Source: Candidatus Zipacnadia bacterium (GTDB lineage Bacteria > Armatimonadota > Zipacnadia > Zipacnadales > UBA5352). From it: DNA of 47,647 nt. Position 1 is the first letter of the stretch; the number at the start of each line of letters is the position of its first letter. The notes beneath the pieces were generated by a model. It saw only the letters and a list, made by a program, of their open reading frames with translations, was not told the DNA's origin and searched no databases. A program made the position numbers and the translations under genes. This document shows positions 1 to 7,997 of this stretch, piece after piece. Location: the NCBI GenBank assembly GCA_029820945.1, contig JALGUJ010000025.1, positions 1 through 47,647 on the forward strand, written 5' to 3'.

Positions 1-60
1 CGCCCGCTGTTCAGCCGTTCGCCCTGTGGCCCCGCTGCGATACGACCGATCCTCGCGCCG

Positions 61-1440
61 TCAGAGCTTGTCGGTCGCAAACGGCCGGGCGGGAGCGGAG
101 GCCCGCCCCCGCAAACGGGACGACAAACGCTCCGGCCCAGCGGCCGGCCCCCGCCGGGGCGGCCAGAACGCCAGCACGAGCCAGCCCGACAGAATCCCGA
201 GGAATGCCCCGAAGACGACATCGGAGACGTAGTGCCCGTTCATGACCACGCGGCTGGAGGCGATGACGGCCGCGAGCAGATACAGCGGCCAGCGCGCGCG
301 GGGGAAGAAGCCGCCGATGACCGTGGCGAACATGAAGGCGAAGGACGCATGCCCCGAAGGGAACGAGTGGTAGTCCGAGCCCGGCCCGAAGAAGGCCATC
401 GGGTCATCGATCTCCCGCGGCCTGGGACGGCCGCTGAGGTACTTCAGCCCCTCGGTCAGCCCGGTCTGCACCACGTAGCCGACCACCACTGAACGGAGGA
501 CCGAGCGCCACCGCCATCCCGCCACAAGCAGCGCGACGGCGAGCATCAGCGGGGCGAGGTGCCACGTCCCCAGCAGGTAGGCCACCTCCGCCACCGGCCG
601 CACCCATGGCTGCTCCAGCAGCGCCGACCCCAGCCCCCCACTCAGCGGGTCCAGGTAGAGGAAGGCCAGCAACGCCGCTCCCATGCCCAGCACCACGAAC
701 AGCACCCCGAGTGCGCGCCGACGCGCCCGCCGCGCGGCTCTGATCCCCTCGGGAGACGCCGCCCACCGGCGCCGCTGCTCCGCCCTCAGCCGGTTCTCCT
801 CCTCGATACGCGCCCGCGTGGCGTCGGTGACCGGCGGCCAGAGGCGCAGCACGGCCTCGGCCATGAGGATCCCGACCACGGCGCCGGCGATGATGTCCGA
901 GACGAAGTGGGCCTGGTTGACCACGCGGGTGGCCGAGACAAACACCGCAAGGATGTAGGCCAGCCAGCGCCAGCGCGGGAACCAGGCGGCGACGATGGCC
1001 GCGAACATGAAGGAGAACGAGGCGTGGCCCGACGGAAAGGCGTGATAGTCCAGGTGGGGGCCGCAGAAGAGCGAGGCGTCCGCGATCTGGTAGGGCCGGG
1101 GCCGGCCGGTCAGGAACTTGAGCCACTCCACGACTCCCGTGCGGAAGAGGTAGGCCACCACGATGGTGCGCGCGAGCCGTTGCCAGTGGTCCCGCGCGGC
1201 GATCAGCACCCATGCGATCAGCAGCGGCCCGAGGCCCCAGTCGCCCAGGTAGTAGCCCAGTCGGACGAGCGTGGCCGCGACCGGGTGATGACGCCAGGAC
1301 ATCTCGGCGTCGGCCACAGGCTGGTCGATGTAGAGGATCGACAGCACTATGGCGCCGAGCAGCACGACGATGAGCAGCACATACAGCGCGACGGAGCGCC
1401 GTGTGGAGGACGGCTCGCGGCGGGCGCGGTTCTCAGGCAT
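61..1440 (-). CDS. tandem double-domain PAP2 family membrane phosphatase
   Basis: The 459-residue product holds two complete PAP2 (type 2 phosphatidic acid phosphatase) domains in one chain. Copy 1 has K108 and RPRP near 113, PSGH at 136-139 and R172-H178-D182. Copy 2 has K333 and RPRP near 338, PSGH at 361-364 and R397-H403-D407. Each copy has its own hydrophobic helices, and an Arg/Glu-rich cytosolic-looking linker (about 205-243) joins them. Both catalytic triads look intact. PAP2 enzymes dephosphorylate lipid or isoprenoid phosphates such as phosphatidate, PGP or undecaprenyl diphosphate, with the active site near the outer membrane face; the substrate here is unknown. The ATG at 1440 follows a GGAG 9 nt upstream. 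The open frame continues upstream, but without signal or SD. A usual bacterial PAP2 is 180-250 residues, so this is an internal duplication and fusion. The family is sure, the substrate is not. Confidence 0.9.
   Translation of the reverse strand: MPENRARREPSSTRRSVALYVLLIVVLLGAIVLSILYIDQPVADAEMSWRHHPVAATLVRLGYYLGDWGLGPLLIAWVLIAARDHWQRLARTIVVAYLFRTGVVEWLKFLTGRPRPYQIADASLFCGPHLDYHAFPSGHASFSFMFAAIVAAWFPRWRWLAYILAVFVSATRVVNQAHFVSDIIAGAVVGILMAEAVLRLWPPVTDATRARIEEENRLRAEQRRRWAASPEGIRAARRARRRALGVLFVVLGMGAALLAFLYLDPLSGGLGSALLEQPWVRPVAEVAYLLGTWHLAPLMLAVALLVAGWRWRSVLRSVVVGYVVQTGLTEGLKYLSGRPRPREIDDPMAFFGPGSDYHSFPSGHASFAFMFATVIGGFFPRARWPLYLLAAVIASSRVVMNGHYVSDVVFGAFLGILSGWLVLAFWPPRRGPAAGPERLSSRLRGRASAPARPFATDKL
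87..108. repeat. GC-rich hairpin at the 3' end of the PAP2 gene
   Basis: The arms GGGCGGG (87-93) and CCCGCCC (102-108) form a perfect 7-bp stem with an 8-nt loop. The hairpin lies inside the last codons of the PAP2 gene and encodes part of its basic tail. The bases just before and into it, AACGGCCGGGCGGGA (80-94), recur exactly at 9021-9035 as the left side of another hairpin. A mobile REP-like element captured in the coding end is the likely reading. Confidence 0.5.
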
Positions 1441-1602
1441 TGAGCATGGCTCCGTCGGGCGGGGAATGCGTGCGCAGGTGCGGGTGCAATCGTAACGTCC
1501 GGCCCGGCGTGGTGTCAACAGCAGAGGGGGGAGCGGGGAGGAGCGGACGAGCGCGACGGCAAACTCCCCGGCGGGCGACAACGGACGAGGAGGAGGGCGA
1601 CG

Positions 1603-2748
1603 ATGAGGCTGAGAGGCCCGGTGGCATGCAGGTGGCTGATTGCGGCGGGCACCGGCTCGGTGCTCGGGGGCTTGATCGCGCTGGCGGCACTTGGCGGCTG
1701 CGGCGGAAGCGCGGACGGTGGCCTGCAGCCCGTGCTCACGACGCTCACGATGGCCCCGCAGGTCCTGACGCTGCAGCTCGGCCAGTCTCGCCAGCTCAGC
1801 GTGGCGGGCTCGGACCAGAACGGAGAGCCTATCGGCTTCACCGCCTCGTGGTCGGTGGAGGGCGGCGTCGGGACGGTCAATCCCGGTCGGGAGAGGAACG
1901 CCACCACGTGTACCTGCCGGTTCAGCGCCACCACGGTCGGCACCGGGTCGGTGGTGGCCACGGCCGACGCGGTGACCGCGCGCTGCACCGTCACCGTCAC
2001 GGAGGCCGGCGGCGGAGGCGGCGGGGATGGCACGCTGACCAATCTCTTCTTCCTGCACCACTCCACCGGCGAGGGGTTCGTTGACGAGGGCGACATGCGC
2101 GGGTATATCGACGCCTACAACGCCGCCAACGCCACCTCCTACGAGCTGTGGGATCACGGCTACAACGGCGAGGGTCTGCGCGACGCCGAGGGCGTCTGGA
2201 CCGGCACGAGCTACCAGATCCCCGACGATAACACGGACCCCGACGGCCTGCACCGGCTCTGGACCACCGACAACGGCGCGCGCGACGCGATCCTCGAGAA
2301 CCACCAGGTCATCGCCTTCAAGTCCTGCTTCCCGGCCTCGGCGATCCGGGACGACGACCGGCTCGATGAGTACAAAGCCTGGTACCGCGGCATCCGCGAC
2401 TTCTGCGACACCCGCCCCGACAGGCTGTTCATCGTCATGTCCACGCCGCTGCTGCATCGGCTCTCCACAAACCTGACGGAGGCGGATAACGCGCGCGCCT
2501 TCGCCAACTGGCTGAAGAGCGGCGAGTACCTGTCCGGCCACCCGAATGTGGTGTGCTTCGACCTCTTCGACATGCTCGCGCATCCCGACGACGGCGGGGT
2601 GAGGCGGAACATGCTGCGCTGGGAGTACGAGGCCGCGCACAACGACGGCGACTCACACCCGAACCAGGCCGCGAATGAGGTCGTCGGGCCCGCCCTGGCG
2701 CAGTTCATGATCGACGCGGCCGAGGCCTACTCGCCGCCGGGAGGATGA
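1603..2748 (+). CDS. lipoprotein with Ig-like domain and SGNH-hydrolase-like domain
   Basis: The 381-residue product starts at an ATG behind a strong GGAGGAGGG. It opens with a lipoprotein signal peptide ending in LGGC (Cys33), so it is probably lipid-anchored outside the cytoplasm. Residues about 45-135 resemble a bacterial Ig-like (Big2) domain (QVLTLQLGQSRQLSV). A glycine run (about 136-142) then leads into an alpha/beta domain that begins LFFLHHSTGEG and ends near DSHPNQAANE. The late Asp-x-His motif is typical of SGNH/GDSL-type esterases, and the early His-Ser could supply the nucleophile. Esterase activity on acylated glycans is inferred from the fold only. The next gene starts 5 nt after the stop, so the two are probably cotranscribed. 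Confidence 0.75.
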   Translation: MRLRGPVACRWLIAAGTGSVLGGLIALAALGGCGGSADGGLQPVLTTLTMAPQVLTLQLGQSRQLSVAGSDQNGEPIGFTASWSVEGGVGTVNPGRERNATTCTCRFSATTVGTGSVVATADAVTARCTVTVTEAGGGGGGDGTLTNLFFLHHSTGEGFVDEGDMRGYIDAYNAANATSYELWDHGYNGEGLRDAEGVWTGTSYQIPDDNTDPDGLHRLWTTDNGARDAILENHQVIAFKSCFPASAIRDDDRLDEYKAWYRGIRDFCDTRPDRLFIVMSTPLLHRLSTNLTEADNARAFANWLKSGEYLSGHPNVVCFDLFDMLAHPDDGGVRRNMLRWEYEAAHNDGDSHPNQAANEVVGPALAQFMIDAAEAYSPPGG

Positions 2749-2753
2749 GCGCC

Positions 2754-4892
2754 ATGCGTGCGGCTATCGCGCTGACGGCGGCCGGGCTTGCGGCCTGCGG
2801 GTGGGTGGGGGCGGAGATCACGCGCTTCCCCGACCCGCATCCGCGCGGGAATGTGCTCGAGTACTGGCGGCTGACGCATGACCCGGCCATCCGCGACCAC
2901 GCGAACTACCACAATACGAACTGCTTCAGCCCGGACGGCCGCTACGTCTGCTTCACGCACTACACCGCCCCCGACCTCTACCACTGCGACCCGCACGAGG
3001 TGCGCGTGATCGACCTGCACACCGGCGAGGATCGCCTGATCGGCATCGGCTCCTCGCCGCGCTGGGCGCAGCAGCACAACTGGCTGTTCTACGTGCGCAC
3101 GAGCCGCGAGCCGGACGACTCGTGGGAGGCGAAGTCGGAGGTCATCCGCCACGACATCGCCACCGGCGAGGAGTTCGTGGTCACGCGCGACATGCAGTGG
3201 CTGGGCTCGACGGACCGCCTGGACCGCTGGATCTTCGGCAATCGCTGGCGCTACGACATCCCGGACGACACGCCGCGCAAAACGGTGCGGGCGCGGATCG
3301 AGCCGAACGCTGAGCTGGAACAGATCTGCGACATCAACGAGGCGAACCGGCCGTTGTGCAACGCCGAGCACGACCTGATCAGCATCCGCTGCCACCTCTA
3401 CGGGCCCTTCGAGCACGCGCGGATGTGGATGGACTACGACGGGTCGAACCAACGCACGGGCGTGCCGATGGTGCAGAACGCACACTGCGCGTGGTCGGGC
3501 GACGGCACCTGGCAGCTCATCGGCAACGGCCGGGCGCAGGGCCGGCGCTGGGACGAGCCCTTCCCCAGCGACGTGCACACGCTGTCGTGGATGTCCTTCG
3601 GCGACATCAGCCCATGCGGGCGCAGCGGGAGGTGGATCTGCGGCGACTACGGCGTCGCCGACCTGCGCACGGCCGACGGCATCGAGCTGCCGCGCGCGCC
3701 CTCGGAGCTGTGTTACCCCGCGGCAATAGCGGACAACTCCGGACCGTATGACGCCGACCCGAAGGGCAGCCCGGACGGCACGAAGATCTGCTTCGTCTCG
3801 AACTACCCCTTCGCGACCGCCCCGCACACGCGCCTGCTGGAGACGATCACCGACGAGACCGGCGTGCGCGTCGAGAGCACCGAGGGCTTCCCCGACTCGG
3901 GCGAGATCGAGGTGCTGACGGAGGTCGTGGCGTACTCCTCGAAGACCGCGACTACGTTCGAGGGCCTCGAGCGCCGCCGCTACGGCACGGAGGCGCGTGA
4001 GGCGCTGCGCGCGGGCTGGGACGTCACGCTCTTCAGCGCGCGGCTGATGACCGACGAGGAGCGCAGGCGCGCGGTGGAGCCCTGGCCGTGGCTGGTGCGG
4101 GCGGTCGAAGAGGCGGGGCTGGGCGAGGACTGCCCGCTCCTATGGCAGCGACAGACGGACATCTACATGAGCGTGGTGCGCCTGCCCGACGCGCCGTGGC
4201 TGCGCCTGCGCGGAGGCGTGCTCGAGGTTATCCCCGGAGAGAACCACCGCGAGACATTCGGCTACCACCTCCTGCGCGGGGGCGAGCGCACCACCGAGGA
4301 GCCACTGCGGCCCGGTGAGGAGACGACGCTGCGCCGCGGCGAGTACCAGGCCGTAGCGATCGAGTGGAGCGGCCTGGAGGGCCAGGCCAGCCGCCGAGTG
4401 GAGGTGCCCGAGGGGACGCGCCTCCACGTGCTGGCGGGCATCCCGGACGACTTCTCCTGGATCGTGCGCGAGTGGCGCGTTCAGGAGCGCCTGGTGGCGC
4501 GCGAGGAGGCGATGGCGGCGACCGAGGCGACGTGCGCCCTGCGGCATCGGGCAGAGGGCGTCTTCCGCGTCGAGCGCTACGAGCGGGGCGAGCGCGTCTA
4601 CGCCGAGGACGTCAACGCGGACGGGTTCGCCTGCCGCCGCGAGAGCCACCAGGACGGCCGGCTGCGGATGCGCGAGATCTGGCAGCCGATGGACCCGCCC
4701 AGGCTGCGCACGCGCGAGCTGTTCGCCGACGACGGCTGCAAGACCGAGGCCATGCAGTTCGGCTACCCGGACCCGACCGAGCCGCTCGTAGTCGATCACT
4801 GGTGGTACGACCACGGCTGGCCGGTGAGGCGGGAGACGTACGGGGGCGCGGTGTGGGAGAAGCGCGGGGATGAGTGGGCGCGCGTGGATTGA
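2754..4892 (+). CDS. exported propeller-like protein (TolB/oligogalacturonate-lyase-like), function unknown
   Basis: The 712-residue product has an N-terminal signal (MRAAIALTAAGLAAC) with a possible lipobox ending at Cys15, followed by an extracytoplasmic body. The first 340 residues contain propeller-like strands, such as CFSPDGRYVCFTHY near residue 60 and PKGSPDGTKICFVSNY near residue 345, as in TolB/PD40 proteins and oligogalacturonate lyases. The C-terminal third is rich in Glu and Arg strands and matches nothing I recognise. The start is decided by the SD: GGGAGG at 2739-2744 abuts an ATG at 2745 (no spacing) but lies 9 nt before the ATG at 2754. It follows the SGNH-like lipoprotein gene closely, which suggests a shared envelope role. 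No catalytic residues can be assigned. Confidence 0.7.
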   Translation: MRAAIALTAAGLAACGWVGAEITRFPDPHPRGNVLEYWRLTHDPAIRDHANYHNTNCFSPDGRYVCFTHYTAPDLYHCDPHEVRVIDLHTGEDRLIGIGSSPRWAQQHNWLFYVRTSREPDDSWEAKSEVIRHDIATGEEFVVTRDMQWLGSTDRLDRWIFGNRWRYDIPDDTPRKTVRARIEPNAELEQICDINEANRPLCNAEHDLISIRCHLYGPFEHARMWMDYDGSNQRTGVPMVQNAHCAWSGDGTWQLIGNGRAQGRRWDEPFPSDVHTLSWMSFGDISPCGRSGRWICGDYGVADLRTADGIELPRAPSELCYPAAIADNSGPYDADPKGSPDGTKICFVSNYPFATAPHTRLLETITDETGVRVESTEGFPDSGEIEVLTEVVAYSSKTATTFEGLERRRYGTEAREALRAGWDVTLFSARLMTDEERRRAVEPWPWLVRAVEEAGLGEDCPLLWQRQTDIYMSVVRLPDAPWLRLRGGVLEVIPGENHRETFGYHLLRGGERTTEEPLRPGEETTLRRGEYQAVAIEWSGLEGQASRRVEVPEGTRLHVLAGIPDDFSWIVREWRVQERLVAREEAMAATEATCALRHRAEGVFRVERYERGERVYAEDVNADGFACRRESHQDGRLRMREIWQPMDPPRLRTRELFADDGCKTEAMQFGYPDPTEPLVVDHWWYDHGWPVRRETYGGAVWEKRGDEWARVD

Positions 4893-4920
4893 GGATAGCC
4901 CGTCGCGCCTTTCGCGATTG

Positions 4921-4950
4921 CCTGCACAGGCCGTCGCTCCCGGCTGCAGG
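4921..4950 (+). terminator. possible terminator hairpin
   Basis: CCTGCA (4921-4926) pairs with TGCAGG (4945-4950), and an inner GCCG/CGGC stem (4930-4933 with 4941-4944) closes a 7-nt loop after a 3-nt bulge. It lies 29 nt after the stop of the upstream propeller gene and before the next promoter, as expected of a terminator. No T-tract follows, so intrinsic termination is uncertain. Confidence 0.35.
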
Positions 4951-5011
4951 GGCACGCAAGCGCGGCGGCGCTGCCCGGAGCAGGCACCCGAAGACGGGCC
5001 CCCGCGCCTGC

Positions 5012-5040
5012 TTGACAGCCTCCGCGATCTTCCGTATTCT
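5012..5040 (+). promoter_or_regulatory. sigma-70 type promoter of the NrpR-like gene
   Basis: A perfect TTGACA (5012-5017) is followed after 17 nt by TATTCT (5035-5040), which matches four of six bases of the -10 consensus including the first two and the last. Transcription would start near 5047 and give a leader of about 55 nt before the ATG at 5102. Perfect -35 boxes are rare in such GC-rich DNA. Confidence 0.7.
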
Positions 5041-5101
5041 GCCGGTACCGCCGATCGCCCTCGTGAGCAACCGCAGTCGTCGTCCCCGACGGAGTGATAC
5101 C

Positions 5102-6118
5102 ATGGCCGGATCCGCGGCTTCCCAGCCGCTGAGCGATGATCGCGACGTGCGGCGCAAGATGCTCGCCATCCTACGAGTGCTTTCGGGCAGCGATGAGCCG
5201 CTGGGTGCGCGCGCTATCGGCAGGGAGCTCGAGACCATGGGGATCGAGCTGAGCGAGCGCCAGGTGCGCTACCACCTGCAGTTCATGGACGAGCGTGGCC
5301 TCACCTACGCGGTGGGCAACGCCGGCCGGGTGCTGACCGACCTGGGCCGCCACGAGCTGGACAGCGCGCAGGTCGCGGACAAGGTCGGCTTCGTCGCCGC
5401 CCGCATCGACCGGCTGGCGTACTCCACGACCTTCGATATCGACACCGGTGAGGGCGCGGTCATTCTCAACGTGTCGCTGCTGCGTGCCGAGGACCTGGAG
5501 GCCGCACTGGAGTGCGCGCGAGTCGTGATCGACGCGGGGCTGTGCATGAGCGAGCTGATGGTGGTGGCGCACGAGGGTGAGGTTCTCGGCGACGTGGTGC
5601 CCGAGGGCATGGCAGCGGTGGGCACGGTCTGCAGCGTCACCCTCAACGGCGTGCTGCTGCACCACTACATCCCGGTCGGGTCCGTCTACGGCGGCCTGCT
5701 GCAGGTGCGCGACGGCGCTCCGCTGCGCTTCGTCGAACTTATCAGCTACGCGGGCTCATCGATCGACCCCCTGCACATCTTCATCGGCTCGGGTCTGACC
5801 TCGTCGTGGGAGGCGGCCACCTCCGGCTCGGGGCTGGTCGGCGCGGGCTTCCGCGAGATCCCGGCGGCGGCGGCCAACGAGGCGCTGGAGCTGATCGACC
5901 GGCTCAAGCAGCACCGGCTCCACGGCGTCGTGACCTTCGGCGCCCCAAGCCAACCTCTGCTCGACATCCCGGTGAGCATGGACCGCGTCGGCCTGGTGGT
6001 GGTGGGCGGGCTGACCCCCATGGCGGCCGCGTGCGAGCGCGGGATTGAGATGGAGAACCACGCCATGTCCACGACCTGCGAGTACTCGCGCCTGCAGCCC
6101 ATCGACGAGCTGGTGTAG
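5102..6118 (+). CDS. NrpR/DUF128-type transcriptional regulator
   Basis: The 338-residue protein has an N-terminal winged helix (about 15-85; DVRRKMLAILRVLSG and ELSERQVRYHLQFM) and a single DUF128 domain (about 95-335) with the family's strand-rich pattern, for example GEGAVILNVSLL and VGLVVVGGLTPMAA. NrpR is the 2-oxoglutarate-responsive nitrogen repressor of methanogens; related single-DUF128 proteins occur in bacteria, mostly uncharacterised. The ATG at 5102 has GGAG 9 nt upstream, and the promoter at 5012-5040 rules out the longer in-frame start at 4874. No nitrogen-assimilation gene lies nearby, so its ligand and targets are open. Autoregulation is possible, but no obvious palindrome was found at the promoter. 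Confidence 0.85.
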   Translation: MAGSAASQPLSDDRDVRRKMLAILRVLSGSDEPLGARAIGRELETMGIELSERQVRYHLQFMDERGLTYAVGNAGRVLTDLGRHELDSAQVADKVGFVAARIDRLAYSTTFDIDTGEGAVILNVSLLRAEDLEAALECARVVIDAGLCMSELMVVAHEGEVLGDVVPEGMAAVGTVCSVTLNGVLLHHYIPVGSVYGGLLQVRDGAPLRFVELISYAGSSIDPLHIFIGSGLTSSWEAATSGSGLVGAGFREIPAAAANEALELIDRLKQHRLHGVVTFGAPSQPLLDIPVSMDRVGLVVVGGLTPMAAACERGIEMENHAMSTTCEYSRLQPIDELV

Positions 6119-6149
6119 GCCACAGGGCCGTTCAGACGGGGAACGTGGG

Positions 6150-7385
6150 ATGGACCTGAGCGACCGCAAGGTCATCTTGGGATGCTGCGGCGGTGTGGTG
6201 GCGCTTGCGGCTTTCCTCGTTGTCGGCGGATGCCTCGCCTGGGATCGGCTCGGCTCACAGCTCATCCCACCGATCGCTCGGCCTGATTCCTCGATCAGGA
6301 CCAGCCCATCAAGGGCGGGGCTTTCCTCAAACACAGCATCGTCATCCAGGACACCGAGCTCTCTGTTGTGAGCGACATCGCATTCGGCGAACTCGATCCC
6401 CCGCCCGGCAGGAAGGTGTGCGTCGCGGCGAGCCGGCGGATCCTGTTCATGGACCGGGAGGGCAACGTGCGTTCGGAGGTCATCCCCTCGACGGATCGAC
6501 CCGAGGGCGGATTCGGCTTCCTTCACGTCGTCGATGTCGAGGGGGACGGGGTCTGTGAGTACCGAGACACGCTTCCGGAGGACTCCGCCGCCGCGCTGCT
6601 GGATCACTCCGGACGGGTGCTCTGGTCGCAGGGCGAAGAGGACCACGCCCAGACGCAGCCGTCGGCGACTTCGACGCGGATGGCGAGGTCGAGTTCGCGC
6701 GAATGTCATGTCGAGCCGGGGCGGGCTGCGCCTGCTGGAGGCTGATAGCAGCGTCGCGTGGGAGAAGTACGGTGTGCCTCCCAGCGAGGACGGTTCGCCG
6801 GATCGCAGCGCGGAGGTGGCCGGCTTCGACGTCGCGGCGCCGGACACCGACGGTGACGCTGTGGATGAGCTTGTGCGGGCGGTCGGTTTCACGAACCTGC
6901 AGGTTCTCGACGGCACAGGGGAGGTCATCGACAGCAACGAGCTATCGCGGCTGGAAGCCGTGCAGTATCTCGCCGCCTGCTCCTGGCCACCCGGCAGAAA
7001 CAGTCCGGCCATTCTGACGGTCGGAAATCACGAACTGCGCGTGTACTCGCCCGCCGGCGAGCGTCTGGCGCGCCTTGAGGCGCCGGATGCCGCTATGTTC
7101 TTCCCACCGAGCGTAGCCGTGGTGGAGTTCGACCCGGGGCAGTCGCCGTGGCTCGCGGTGGCGCTGAGCGCCTTCAAGTAGGAATCTTCGTTCCTCTACG
7201 TCCACGACAATACGGGGAAGCTCGTCTACCACGAGGCGCTGCCCGAAGAGGTGCAGTCGATGTGCACGGTTCGGCGCGGCGATGACGCCGGCGAGGTGCT
7301 GCTGGTGGGCGGGAACGGCAAGGTGTGGCGCTACGAGGTGGCGAACTCCGGCTCGACCTCATCCGAGCAGCCGGAGGCGATGCAG
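6150..7385 (+). pseudogene. decayed FG-GAP/VCBS propeller membrane protein
   Basis: A start at 6150 encodes a transmembrane or lipoprotein-like N-terminus (about residues 7-29). The coding signal then changes frame near 6283-6290, again near 6640-6658 and again near 6702-6708, and meets an in-frame TAG at 7179. The pieces join into one plausible protein: LDQDQPIKGGAFLKHSIV, VVDVEGDGVCEYRD, AVGDFDADGEVEFAR, AAPDTDGDAVDELVRA, then SSFLYVHDNTGKLVYHEAL after the stop. The D-x-D-x-D-G repeats are FG-GAP/VCBS calcium-loop motifs of exported propellers. The final frame runs without a stop into the RraA-like gene, so the original end is also lost or shifted. Real decay or clustered sequencing errors could explain this; four separate lesions in 1.2 kb favour decay. 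Confidence 0.7.
7373..7377 (+). promoter_or_regulatory. ribosome binding site that fixes the RraA-like start
   Basis: GGAGG at 7373-7377 lies only 2 nt before an ATG at 7380 but 8 nt before the ATG at 7386. The second spacing is normal, so translation most likely starts at 7386 (Met-Thr-Pro). The upstream open frame belongs to the decayed propeller gene. Confidence 0.65.
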
Positions 7386-7997
7386 ATGACCCCTGACGCC
7401 GCCGCCCGCGAGATGGCCGGCTTCTCCACCGCCGCCATCTCCGACGCGCTCTTCCGCATGGGGCACAAGGACCGCACGATGAAGCCGCGCATCAAGCCCG
7501 TCGATCCGGGCATGCGCCTGTTCGGCCCTGCCCTGACCGTCCACGCCTACCCCGGAGGCACCTACGCCAGCAGCCTGGCGCTGAAGGCCGTGGAGGAGGG
7601 GGAGGTCATCGTCATGGGTGTCGGGGGCTTCGTGGACAACATCATGTGGGGCGAGATCTTCAGCCACATGGCGGCGGTGGCCGGCTGTGCCGGGGCGGTC
7701 ATCGACGGCTCCGTGCGCGACATCGATGGCGTCCTCGAGATCGGCTTCCCGCTCTTCGCAGCCGGCATCTCGCCGCAGGCCGGAACGGGCGACCAGCTCG
7801 GCGAGATCGACATTCCCATCTCCTGCGGAGGCGTGGTCGTGAACCCCGGCGACTTCGTCTACGGCGACCGCCTCGGCGTGGTCGTGGTGCCGCCGGAGAT
7901 GGCGGTGGAGACGCTCGAGTGGTCCCGGCAGATCGTCGAGAAGGAATCGAGGCTGCTGGCCGACCTCAAGGCGCAGCTTGAGGAGCGGAGGCAATGA
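7386..7997 (+). CDS. RraA-like 4-hydroxy-4-methyl-2-oxoglutarate aldolase family protein
   Basis: The 203-residue product has the RraA/HMG-aldolase fold signatures: FSTAAISDALFRMG near the N-terminus, AGAVIDGSVRDIDGV with the Arg-Asp pair that binds substrate and divalent metal in the aldolases, and the closing NPGDFVYGDRLGVVVVP. Members are class II pyruvate aldolases or oxaloacetate decarboxylases; others (RraA proper) inhibit RNase E. The conserved Arg-Asp and the link to a dehydrogenase gene favour an enzyme role in hydroxyacid metabolism. Its stop overlaps the next start as ATGA, so the two are translationally coupled. The start is taken from the SD at 7373-7377. The substrate cannot be read from the sequence. 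Confidence 0.85.
   Translation: MTPDAAAREMAGFSTAAISDALFRMGHKDRTMKPRIKPVDPGMRLFGPALTVHAYPGGTYASSLALKAVEEGEVIVMGVGGFVDNIMWGEIFSHMAAVAGCAGAVIDGSVRDIDGVLEIGFPLFAAGISPQAGTGDQLGEIDIPISCGGVVVNPGDFVYGDRLGVVVVPPEMAVETLEWSRQIVEKESRLLADLKAQLEERRQ

Noticed and set aside
1-60. Possible gene at the left edge
   Set aside because: The 60 nt downstream of the PAP2 stop show no start signal, motif or continuing frame I can support.
1441-2640. N-terminal extension of the PAP2 frame to 859 residues
   Set aside because: The extra 400 codons are antisense to the SGNH lipoprotein gene; a good SD and a membrane-protein start occur at 1440.
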